From: Deltaproteobacteria bacterium
GTDB taxonomy: Bacteria; Myxococcota; SpSt-1050
NCBI GenBank assembly: GCA_026416535.1
Contig: JAOAFA010000003.1
Location: 1-49,784, forward strand
Length of the DNA: 49,784 bases
Direction: 5' to 3'
Made by a program: the position numbers and the translations under genes. How positions within the stretch are numbered: the first letter of the stretch is position 1; every line of letters begins with the position of its first letter. The notes beneath the pieces are model-generated. The model worked only from the letters and a program-made list of their open reading frames with translations. It was not told the DNA's origin and did not search any database. Below are positions 1 through 7,849 of this stretch, piece after piece.

Positions 1-1
1 A

Positions 2-430
2 CATATCGAAATCGTTAAGAAAAGTGTTAAGATTCCCGTAGTAGGAAATGGGGATGTCAGGTCAAGAGAGGATTTTTTCAGGATGAAAAGAGAGACAGGG
101 TGTGACGCCGTTATGATAGGAAGAGGACTTTTGGGCAGACCGTTCCTTATAAGGGAAATCCTAGATAAGAATTTTATACCGACTCCTAAGTTTGTGAGAG
201 ATATTTTGTTAAGGCATGTTCGAATAGCAGTTTTAAACTCTAAATACCCAGAAAGAGAAGTGTTAAAAATTCGAAAGCATATAATCTGGTATACAAAGGG
301 GCTTAAAAATTCTACCACCTTTCGTTCTGAGTTGATGAAGATTACGGATCCGGTTCTTTTGATTGATAAGATAGATGAGATTTTTAATGTTTCTGGGGTT
401 GATAATTGCTGTGATGAGATAGGCATATAA
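2..430 (+). CDS. dus: tRNA-dihydrouridine synthase, C-terminal part
   Basis: This is the 3' end of a gene that enters the window in an open frame. The readable part begins before the first internal Met (base 83) and ends at TAA 428-430. It shows the C-terminal half of the FMN-binding TIM barrel: IPVVGNGDV, then TGCDAVMIGRGLLGRPF, the phosphate/FMN-binding strand of Dus enzymes, followed by the small helical domain. These flavoenzymes reduce specific uridines in the tRNA D-loop using NADPH. The GCDAVMIGRG signature is diagnostic of the family, but the catalytic Cys loop lies upstream of the window, so the Dus subfamily (DusB-like is likely) cannot be fixed. It converges on the histidine kinase gene, 47 bases away. 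Confidence 0.9.
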   Translation, partial: HIEIVKKSVKIPVVGNGDVRSREDFFRMKRETGCDAVMIGRGLLGRPFLIREILDKNFIPTPKFVRDILLRHVRIAVLNSKYPEREVLKIRKHIIWYTKGLKNSTTFRSELMKITDPVLLIDKIDEIFNVSGVDNCCDEIGI

Positions 431-477
431 GTTTTGCCGTATGGATTATTTTTTATTGTTGCCTTAGTAACTAAATC

Positions 478-2418
478 TTATATGGGGATTGATATTAAAA
501 AGGTGGCTCCGCCTTGTGAGTTATTTTTACAATCTATTTTTCCTCCGCTCTCTTTTATTATCTGAGCGGCTATAGAGAGACCTAATCCTATACCACTCTC
601 TTTTGTTGTGTAAAACGGGTCAAATATATGTGGTATGATGGATTCATTAATACCTCTGCCATTATCTGAGATATTAATCTCTGCTATTCCATTAGATATG
701 CTTGTAGCAATTGTAATTTTACCCCCATCTACTAGGGATTCCATGGCGTTGACAAATATGTTTATTATTGCTTGTCGTAATTGATTATAGTCACCTTTTA
801 TTGTCACTTGCTGCTTTGAAGGTTGGAAGAGGATTTCTATATTTCTATTTTTGCATTCTGTTTCATATAATTCTATAATCCCACTAATGAGACCGTTTAT
901 GTCAATGTTTTCAATCTTAGGTTCTGATATTTTGGCAAATCTTAAGTACTCATCTGATAGCTTTACAAGATTTTCTATCTCGGATTGTATAAGATTGAGT
1001 TTTTTGATATGGTCATCCTTGTTAAATCTATCTTCTAATATGTCTTCTCTTATAAATTCAAGATTCAGTCCTATAGTTGAGAGAGGATTTTTTATTTGAT
1101 GAGTAAGTTGGGCTGCCATTCTACCGATGGTAGCAAGACGTTCGCTCTGGTTTAGAAGCCTTTTGGTTTTGATAATCTCGGTTCTATTTTCTATTATCAT
1201 TATTATACCTTTAATCTCGTTGTTTTCTCCCACAAATGGAGAGATTATTATATCAAGTATGAGATGTCCATTATTAATCAAAACCTGAATCTCTTCTATT
1301 AGTTGCATTCTCTTTTCAAACAAGGCCACATTTATTGAATTTCTAACATCTTTATTTTCAAGCTGTGGAAAGATTTGAAAGAAGTTTTTATTCAATTCCA
1401 CATCTGAAAGACCCAAAAGTGCCTTTGCTGCTGGGTTAAACCTGATTGTCTCAAGTTTTTCATTTAAGACTATGATAGCAATTTTAATGCTATTGATGAT
1501 CCCTTCATTAAATGATTTTAGGTAATCAAGTTCTGCATTGAGTTTTCTAAGGTTTGCGGTCAGGGTTAAGAGTTGATTTCGGTTCTCTTCCGTTTCTTTC
1601 TGTATCTTTAAGAATTCTGAAGTGAGGTTGTTAATACTATTTATTAAGCCCGATATTTCATCTTCGTCTGCAACTTTTATAGGTTCAAACTGATGTCTAA
1701 GTATCATTGAGTCCAATTTTGAAGAGAAGTTTATAATCTTTTTTAGTCTATTCTCTAAGTTGATCAATACAATTATGGAAACCACGAATACAAGTATGGT
1801 AAAAACGATGAGTTGCCATTTTATCGTACTCTCTTCGTCCTCTATTTTTTTTATTAGCAATCTGATCAAACCCTCGATTTGCATCATTAGAAGTTTTTGT
1901 TCTTTTTTTAAGATGGCTTCGGCATTTTCTACTGGAATAAAGTAGTCTATTGGCCCAGGATATATACCCAGTTTTATTGATTCAATAAGTTTTTCAATTG
2001 TCTTATTGTATTGTTCTGTCTTTTGTTCCAGAGATTTAATCCTATCAATCAGTTGGTTATATGATTTTTCTTCATTTGAGTTTAAAAAGACACTCTCTGA
2101 TGATGCCAGTAAGTTCTTAATCTTTGCTATGTATTCATTACTGTAATTTTTGAAAGAGAGCAGGTGAAATTCTATAGCAGCAATTTTCTCCTCTTTTTCC
2201 TCTATTTCAAGTGCATTTTTGATATCTTCTATTTTGGTGTATTTGGGACCTTCTATTCGTTGCGCAAATCTGTATAGAGGCATGTATGTATTTGTAAAAA
2301 CAGAGGCATTTTTACTGATTCGACTTAGACCTATTATAGCTACAATTAGAACAAAAATATAGAGTAGATTTATAGTGAGAAAACCTATGAAGATTCTAAA
2401 GCCAAGTGAAAACTTCAT
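478..2418 (-). CDS. Membrane sensor histidine kinase with PAS domain (NtrB/AtoS-like)
   Basis: 646 residues. TM helices at about 9-31 and 201-220 flank a predicted all-helical sensor region (about 32-200) with no recognisable ligand fold. A linker with HAMP-like and coiled-coil character (221-300) follows, then a PAS-type domain (about 301-415). The HisKA domain has phospho-acceptor H440 in LTHQIKNPL. The HATPase domain has the N-box near N557, G1 DNGRGI (585-590), F-box FDPFYTTK and G2 GIGLGLSI. All catalytic boxes are intact, so it should autophosphorylate. It follows the lipoprotein gene by 11 bases, so the two are probably co-transcribed and the lipoprotein may feed its sensor. No response regulator is adjacent. 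The NtrC-type regulator at 26895 is a possible but unproven partner. The ribosome site is weak (purine-rich GAAGAAG), which suggests translational coupling. Confidence 0.9.
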   Translation of the reverse strand: MKFSLGFRIFIGFLTINLLYIFVLIVAIIGLSRISKNASVFTNTYMPLYRFAQRIEGPKYTKIEDIKNALEIEEKEEKIAAIEFHLLSFKNYSNEYIAKIKNLLASSESVFLNSNEEKSYNQLIDRIKSLEQKTEQYNKTIEKLIESIKLGIYPGPIDYFIPVENAEAILKKEQKLLMMQIEGLIRLLIKKIEDEESTIKWQLIVFTILVFVVSIIVLINLENRLKKIINFSSKLDSMILRHQFEPIKVADEDEISGLINSINNLTSEFLKIQKETEENRNQLLTLTANLRKLNAELDYLKSFNEGIINSIKIAIIVLNEKLETIRFNPAAKALLGLSDVELNKNFFQIFPQLENKDVRNSINVALFEKRMQLIEEIQVLINNGHLILDIIISPFVGENNEIKGIIMIIENRTEIIKTKRLLNQSERLATIGRMAAQLTHQIKNPLSTIGLNLEFIREDILEDRFNKDDHIKKLNLIQSEIENLVKLSDEYLRFAKISEPKIENIDINGLISGIIELYETECKNRNIEILFQPSKQQVTIKGDYNQLRQAIINIFVNAMESLVDGGKITIATSISNGIAEINISDNGRGINESIIPHIFDPFYTTKESGIGLGLSIAAQIIKESGGKIDCKNNSQGGATFLISIPI

Positions 2419-2429
2419 TATGTGTTGTT

Positions 2430-3686
2430 TTACTTCTTCTCTATGGGCAGACCTACTAAGATGGCAGCAACATTATCATTTTGGTTGTATATGAAGCCTA
2501 AACAGATGTCATACTTTTTCAATCCCAGATCTTTTGTCTTTATTACATAGTAGTAGATTGTGGCGTCTCCTTGTTGGAGCGTCTTTGGCATTCCATATTT
2601 CGAGTTAAAGAAAGATTCGATATTATTCTTTGATGCCCCTAATGTCAGGCTTGTTCCTTTTAATTTGCCAAAGTAAGGGGGGTAGAGAGTGATAGTCTTG
2701 ACATCACCTGAATTTGTTTGTGAATCTATGGCTGTAAATCCAATGGAGAGATAATTATAGTAGATAAGTTTGTTGGTGGTGTCTTCAACCATGACATCTT
2801 CCGGCCCAAGTATGTTTCTCATTTCTGATATTTTTGTTGCAGCGCTCATAAATAGTGCGATGTCAGCAGTTATGCCCAGGACCTTGGTGTTCTCATAATC
2901 TATTTCCGAAGATGGAACAACTCTTTGAGGTCTATATATTGTAAATCCCGTTATTATTTGGGAGCTATCGGTGGCTATATTTATACCCTTTTTGAAATAA
3001 AAATTAAGTGTATATTCTTTCCCTTCGATACTCATTGTTGACTGATGGTCGGAGTTCCCAAATTCGCCCTTCGCCTTTGAGAGAGGATCCTTAGTACTTG
3101 TTCCTCCCTCTGTCTCACCATAGAAGTCGTTTGAGATTATAATTCTAATGAGTTTATCACCGTCAGATAGGTTCTTAGAGCCGTCTGTATCTCCAAATAG
3201 TAGATCAAAGTGAAGTTCGTCTACTCTCAAATAATATGGTACTCTTGAATCTGGAACCGACATCTTAATGTCTTTTACAGTGTTATAAGTATTGTCAATC
3301 CTTATTTGTCTTGGCTTTCCATTGTAAGTTATGTCGATTCCAGAGCCAGCAATGATTTTGGCTGGGGGCAATGGATTTACATCAGTAATTACGTCTTCAA
3401 CCTCTACTCCTATGTCTGTTATACCACCATCCGGCTGAGATGTGTCATTTTCTGGTTTATCAGGTAAAATATCTGATATAACATCTGATGGCTCTGTATC
3501 AGATATCTCGATGTTGTCTTGGGTTGTATCTGGTATAATGAATTCATCTCTTATCTCAATAGTATCTTCTGTACCTATATCGGTTTTTATTTGTGTATCA
3601 TCGGGTTGACTTGTATCCTCGCTGCATGATAGATACAATAGTGTCCCCCATACAGCAAAACAAGTTAGAACGAGGATCTTTCTCAT
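2430..3686 (-). CDS. Asp/Thr-rich linker lipoprotein of unknown function
   Basis: 418 residues. The N-terminus is a lipoprotein signal: MRK, a hydrophobic stretch, then the lipobox YLSC with Cys21. Residues about 22-110 form a low-complexity linker very rich in D, T, I and P. Tethers of this kind are common after the lipidated Cys in Myxococcota-like outer-membrane lipoproteins. The remaining 300 residues look globular and beta-rich. I recognise no catalytic motif or named family. Repeated phrases about step size or slope (for example KTITLYPPYFGKLKG) hint at a fold but give no function. Start: AAGGAGGT stands 7 bases before the ATG. It lies directly upstream of the histidine kinase, so a role in sensing at the envelope is a reasonable guess only. 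Confidence 0.8.
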   Translation of the reverse strand: MRKILVLTCFAVWGTLLYLSCSEDTSQPDDTQIKTDIGTEDTIEIRDEFIIPDTTQDNIEISDTEPSDVISDILPDKPENDTSQPDGGITDIGVEVEDVITDVNPLPPAKIIAGSGIDITYNGKPRQIRIDNTYNTVKDIKMSVPDSRVPYYLRVDELHFDLLFGDTDGSKNLSDGDKLIRIIISNDFYGETEGGTSTKDPLSKAKGEFGNSDHQSTMSIEGKEYTLNFYFKKGINIATDSSQIITGFTIYRPQRVVPSSEIDYENTKVLGITADIALFMSAATKISEMRNILGPEDVMVEDTTNKLIYYNYLSIGFTAIDSQTNSGDVKTITLYPPYFGKLKGTSLTLGASKNNIESFFNSKYGMPKTLQQGDATIYYYVIKTKDLGLKKYDICLGFIYNQNDNVAAILVGLPIEKK

Positions 3687-3708
3687 TGTGTTACCTCCTT
3701 GTAAGCTT

Positions 3709-3726
3709 ATTTATTATATAATAAAT
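3709..3726. promoter_or_regulatory. 18-bp perfect palindrome over a TATAAT, upstream of the lipoprotein-kinase pair
   Basis: ATTTATTATATAATAAAT is self-complementary over all 18 bases. It contains a perfect TATAAT on the minus strand, about 25-30 bases upstream of the lipoprotein start and just beyond its AAGGAGGT ribosome site. The -35 is poor (TTTTGC-like). It could be a -10 region doubling as an operator. AT-only palindromes also arise easily by chance in this AT-rich DNA. Confidence 0.35.
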
Positions 3727-3843
3727 TCTAAAAAAGCAAAAGTATTATGTCAGTTTTACTTTTCTGTTGATAAAATAGCTACTCTTTGGTCATAAATTTA
3801 CTAAATTTGAATATATAAACGACAAAGAATGCCCTTTAAATTG

Positions 3844-3871
3844 TTGGGTTCGAGTTTTTAGTTTGCATAAT
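3844..3871 (+). promoter_or_regulatory. Possible promoter of the helicase gene (TTGGGT-N16-CATAAT)
   Basis: TTGGGT (3844-3849), a 16-base spacer, and CATAAT (3866-3871). The -10 box ends 10 bases before the ATG at 3882, so transcription would begin almost at the start codon. There is no Shine-Dalgarno sequence before either ATG (3882, 3900). The -35 box is poor, so this rests mainly on its similarity in spacing to the clearer promoter at 24440. Confidence 0.3.
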
Positions 3872-3881
3872 TGAATTGAAA

Positions 3882-5906
3882 ATGTATAATTGCATATCTA
3901 TGTACAGAATTCCAGACAAGGACAGTGTATATAAAATAAAATATCCTGGAACTAAATCCGATATAACAGTGAAGTTTGAGGAGCTGTTAAATGAAGAGCA
4001 GTTAGAGGTTGTAACGTCTGATCTAGGACCTTCTATATGTATTGCAGGAGCCGGCTCCGGGAAGACAAGGGTAATTACTTATAGGGTTGCTTATCTTCTT
4101 TCAAAAATGAATTTGAGGGGCAAGGTCGTTTTACTTACCTTTACGAATAAGGCCGCCAAGGAGATGCTGTCTCGCGTAGGTCAGATCGTTTCAAACTATC
4201 ATTCATTTGTAGTTGGGGGGACTTTTCATCATATTGCAGTTGCTTATTTAAGAAAATTTGCAGAGGTGCTTGGATTTAAAAAGGAATTTACTATTTTGGA
4301 TAATGAGGACTCACAGGAGCTCATCGAGCTTACTTTAGACGAACTTTCTCTGAAAAGAGATTCATTTATACAGGCCAGTGTATTGTTGGATTTATATGGT
4401 TTGATGATAAATACATTAAAAAGCGCAGAAGATATAATCCTTGAAAAGAGACCGTATCTTCTTAAATATGCAGATGAGATTACAAGGGTATTTATAAGGT
4501 ATAATCATAAGAAGGAGACTCTGTCTCTGATGGACTTTGATGATATATTAAAATTCTTCTTTATCCTTCTTTCTCAACACAAAGAGGTTAAGAAGTCAAT
4601 AACAGAGGAGATTTCCTATGTTCTTGTAGATGAATTTCAAGACACATCGCCTATTCAGGCAGAGATAGCTTATTTACTTGCATCTGAGACAAATAATATT
4701 ATGGTTGTTGGAGATGATGCCCAATCAATCTACTCATTCAGAGGTGCATGTGTCGACAACATGCTCAATTTCCCTAAGAGGTATAAGGATTGCAAGATAT
4801 TTAATCTGAAATTTAATTATCGCTCAACGGAGAATATACTTTCAATAGCTCAGGATATTATTTCCAGTAATAAAGAACAATTTAAAAAAGAATTGAAACC
4901 AATTCGAAGAGAGGGAGATAAGCCGTGGCTTGTCTCTGCCGAGGATTCAGAAGAAGAGGCACGGTTTATCTCATCACGAATAGCCGAGCTTATCAATGAT
5001 GGTCATAAACCGTCTGAGATTGCGGTCCTATATAGGGCGCATTCTCATTCTATGGAATTGCAAATGGAGCTGTCAAAGGCAAATATCCCATTTGTAATTA
5101 GAAGTGGACTCAGGTTTTTTGAGCAGGCTCACCTAAAGGACCTAACCGCCTTTTTGAGGATTCTTTACAATACAGATGATGAGATCTCTTTTAGAAGGCT
5201 TGTTAAGATGTTCTCCGGGATAGGGAATTCGGCTGCTAAGACTCTGAGAGATAAATTTTTGGCTTCAAAGATGGACATATTTGAGTGGATTAAAAGTGTA
5301 AAGGATCCACCCTCGGGTAAAGCGAAGATTGGCTTTGAGGAATTTAAAAGGATTATGATAGGTGTTGAGAAGTTAAGAGATGAGAGACCATCGGAGATTT
5401 TAGGTCTATTTGTCAAAGAGTTCTATTCGGACTTCTTAAAGCGACATTATCCGGATGCGGTAGAGAGATTAATAGACGTAGAATTCTTTGTTGATTTTGT
5501 ATCTCGTTATAACAACTTATCGGAATTGTTTTCAGAGTTGTCTCTTATAAGTAATCTGGAGGTAGAAAGAGGCAAAGGTGCTGAGAAGAGCATTGATGAT
5601 TATGTGGTCCTCTCAACAGTGCATCAGGCGAAGGGGCTTGAGTTTAAGAGTGTCTTTATTATGGGATTAGCTGAAGGGATGTTCCCATCACAGTATTCTA
5701 TGAGTAAGGATCGCGAGCTTGAGGAAGAAAGAAGATTATTTTATGTTGCAATAACCAGAGCCAAAGACCATCTTTATCTCTCTTATCCAAACTCAGTTAT
5801 TAGACAAGATTCAAACCTGTTTATAAAACGTAGATCTCGTTTTTTGGATGAGATTAGAGATATTGATAAAAAGGTAAAATTGATTTCTATTGAATATGAG
5901 GAGTAA
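3882..5906 (+). CDS. UvrD/PcrA-type superfamily 1A DNA helicase
   Basis: About 674 residues. This is an ATP-driven 3'-5' helicase of the UvrD/Rep/PcrA group, used in repair and replication restart. Motifs in order: Q-motif-like LNEEQLEVV; Walker A AGAGSGKT (about 55-62); LTFTNKAA (Ia); Walker B VDEFQDTS (about 250); VGDDAQSIYSFRGA (III); NYRST (IV); STVHQAKGLEFKSVFI (V); and RRLFYVAITRAK (VI). All are intact. It is slightly shorter than typical UvrD (about 720), mainly at the C-terminus, and I see no Tudor-like PcrA tail. Start: a TTG at 3876 and ATGs at 3882 and 3900 are in frame, none with a Shine-Dalgarno. I favour 3882 because of the adjacent promoter-like boxes. The M64 peptidase gene follows after 9 bases, an odd functional pairing. 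Confidence 0.92.
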   Translation: MYNCISMYRIPDKDSVYKIKYPGTKSDITVKFEELLNEEQLEVVTSDLGPSICIAGAGSGKTRVITYRVAYLLSKMNLRGKVVLLTFTNKAAKEMLSRVGQIVSNYHSFVVGGTFHHIAVAYLRKFAEVLGFKKEFTILDNEDSQELIELTLDELSLKRDSFIQASVLLDLYGLMINTLKSAEDIILEKRPYLLKYADEITRVFIRYNHKKETLSLMDFDDILKFFFILLSQHKEVKKSITEEISYVLVDEFQDTSPIQAEIAYLLASETNNIMVVGDDAQSIYSFRGACVDNMLNFPKRYKDCKIFNLKFNYRSTENILSIAQDIISSNKEQFKKELKPIRREGDKPWLVSAEDSEEEARFISSRIAELINDGHKPSEIAVLYRAHSHSMELQMELSKANIPFVIRSGLRFFEQAHLKDLTAFLRILYNTDDEISFRRLVKMFSGIGNSAAKTLRDKFLASKMDIFEWIKSVKDPPSGKAKIGFEEFKRIMIGVEKLRDERPSEILGLFVKEFYSDFLKRHYPDAVERLIDVEFFVDFVSRYNNLSELFSELSLISNLEVERGKGAEKSIDDYVVLSTVHQAKGLEFKSVFIMGLAEGMFPSQYSMSKDRELEEERRLFYVAITRAKDHLYLSYPNSVIRQDSNLFIKRRSRFLDEIRDIDKKVKLISIEYEE

Positions 5907-5915
5907 GGAGTTTTC

Positions 5916-7442
5916 ATGAGAAGTATTGTTTTTTTAGTTCTTCTTTTGGTATCTTTTTTTGAGTCATTATATGCAGGTGATATTATTGAAATGATCATTG
6001 AGTATGAGAGAGGGAAGATAGATATTGTCTCATATATTAGAACTCATGGTTTTGCAGAAAAAAGGTATGGGGGGGAGTACACATTGTCAGTGCTTGATGA
6101 CCAGTCGAGAGAGATTTTTTTTACCACATTTAACATCCCTCTTTTCATAGATGTTCCGCCGGATCCATATACTGGTGAATCATTTCAGATAAAGATTGAA
6201 AAGAATTCTGCTGTTGTTAGGATACCCTTTGACCCAAAGATCTCCAAGATTAAAATCAATTCGATTGTATTCAATGTTAAACTGCCGCCATTTGCTACTT
6301 CTTTGTCGCCGCCACCTACTGAGGTAATACTGGGGAGTTGTTCTGGAAATAGTTGTTTTGACTTCCTGTTTGTAGCTGATAATTATGGTAGTGACTTGAG
6401 TCAGTTTAAGACTGATGCACGAACTATTGCAAACTTTTTTGGTTCCATTGAACCTTTCAAGTCCAATCTTAATAGAATAAGGATAATTAGGGTTGATAAT
6501 ACCTCCTCTCTTGGTTGCTATAATAATTGTAATGGGATTCAAAGATTAATTTGTTGTGATGCAAATAAGGTCTTTTCTGCGGTGGCGGGATTGAGTTATG
6601 ATGAAATCCTAGTTATAACCAATATGAACGAATATGGTGGGTCAGGTCATAAAGACAGTTCGCAATGTGGTGACGAATATACCTATGCCGTTACATTTAG
6701 GGATATAAGTTACTATGCAAAGGAAGTCGCTGTTCATGAAGTCGGACATTCTTTTGGTGGATTGTGGGATGAATATGAATATGGTATAGATGGATATGGA
6801 GAAGGTCCGAACTGTGTGTGGGATTCTGAGTGTACCAAATGGGCGGGTGTTCCGGGGACTGGATGTTTTGCTGGATGTTCATATAATGGTATGTATAGAC
6901 CTACTGAGAATAGCTGTTTGATGAGAACGTTGAGTCCGACGGGAGGATATAAGTTCTGCCCTGTATGTAAGGATGTAGTAGATATGAAATTAAGGGAATG
7001 TTTTTCGAGTAACTGTTCTCCAAGTTGTTTAAACAAGGAGTGTGGAGATGATGGATGTGGTGGGAGTTGTGGAACATGTAATAGCCCTCCTCATGATATT
7101 TGCGTAGATGAACAGACATTGAGGGCTTATTCTACTTTTGGTACTTGCGTGGCTGGTAGGTGTGAATATTCATACACAGATAAAAAATGTAGTTACTTGT
7201 GTGAAGGAAATAGATGCATCCCTGTGCCGTATACAGATGTCGGCTTTGAAATTGTAGATACCGCTGAAATCAAAAATGATGAAAGGGATATATCCGTAGA
7301 TATCTTGGAAAGAAAAGACAACATAGTTGTTGCTACTGATAGTAGATTCTATGATAGTGAATTCGGAGATGTAGGGGGAGAATTAAATGGATTTACTTCA
7401 GACGATGAGTTATCAGGTTGTAGCTGTCTCTTTATTGAATAA
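5916..7442 (+). CDS. Secreted M64 (IgA-peptidase-like) zinc metallopeptidase with Cys-rich tail
   Basis: 508 residues with a signal peptide (about 1-20, SLYA/G). An N-terminal beta domain is followed by the peptidase domain from about 145. The zinc motif is HEVGH (H274, E275, H278) followed by WDEYE (D285), the HExxHxxxxxxD pattern of family M64. The downstream NSCLMR segment is also typical of that family. Residues 362-435 are Cys-rich: CGDDGCGGSCGTC, then a TLRAYSTFGTC...GRCEYSYTDKKC block, a tail arrangement seen in Myxococcota secreted proteins. The protein ends in SGCSCLFIE. That resembles the Cys motif of MYXO-CTERM sorting signals, but the usual membrane helix and basic end are missing. 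An AAGGAG ribosome site precedes the start, 9 bases after the helicase stop. The substrate is unknown; M64 founders cleave IgA, but environmental members need not. Confidence 0.85.
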   Translation: MRSIVFLVLLLVSFFESLYAGDIIEMIIEYERGKIDIVSYIRTHGFAEKRYGGEYTLSVLDDQSREIFFTTFNIPLFIDVPPDPYTGESFQIKIEKNSAVVRIPFDPKISKIKINSIVFNVKLPPFATSLSPPPTEVILGSCSGNSCFDFLFVADNYGSDLSQFKTDARTIANFFGSIEPFKSNLNRIRIIRVDNTSSLGCYNNCNGIQRLICCDANKVFSAVAGLSYDEILVITNMNEYGGSGHKDSSQCGDEYTYAVTFRDISYYAKEVAVHEVGHSFGGLWDEYEYGIDGYGEGPNCVWDSECTKWAGVPGTGCFAGCSYNGMYRPTENSCLMRTLSPTGGYKFCPVCKDVVDMKLRECFSSNCSPSCLNKECGDDGCGGSCGTCNSPPHDICVDEQTLRAYSTFGTCVAGRCEYSYTDKKCSYLCEGNRCIPVPYTDVGFEIVDTAEIKNDERDISVDILERKDNIVVATDSRFYDSEFGDVGGELNGFTSDDELSGCSCLFIE

Positions 7443-7849
7443 TTAAGCTCTGTTATGTAAAATACGGTTTATGTTTTGTCTATTTCGAGTTACACAATCA
7501 TAGTTTAACACTTCTATAATTTTATAGGGGAATATGATCTTTGTTGATCTCTTGCATTGTAGAAGACATAAGATTACAGCTAAGTAAATTCCTATCAGTT
7601 ATCTTACTTGTTACTGCATATATTTTGTTTCCTCTATTTACCTGAGTGAGGGCTGAGGAGTTGGGCGAATGATAAAAATATGGATGTCATCATAGGATGT
7701 AAAAGAGCCTTTTTAGAAGAGAGTTGTTAAATGCATTTTACATTTATTATAAGAGGGTGCAAAATATTGCTCTACTTCTGGTTGTTGATTTTTTGCAGTT
7801 TATATAATCGCTATTTTGTGGTATTAGAATTTCCATTGGAGGAGTCAAA
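7443..7849. other. 407-base intergenic region without a gene
   Basis: I see no ORF with a ribosome site and no RNA gene. It holds a small palindrome (CTATAA-TT-TTATAG, 7514-7527) and, near its right end, a promoter-like pair for the downstream lipoprotein. Nothing resembles a strong terminator for the peptidase gene. Confidence 0.6.
7782..7808 (+). promoter_or_regulatory. Probable promoter for the GH57-like lipoprotein (TTGTTG-N15-TATAAT)
   Basis: A perfect TATAAT (7803-7808) lies 15 bases after TTGTTG (7782-7787). The predicted start of transcription, about 7815, gives a short leader holding TTGGAGGAG, a good ribosome site before the ATG at 7850. The -35 box is only a partial match and the spacer is short. 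Confidence 0.4.

Noticed and set aside
7443-7500. Frameshifted MYXO-CTERM helix after the M64 peptidase
   Set aside because: Other frames after the GCSC codons reach stops quickly and encode no hydrophobic helix with a basic end.
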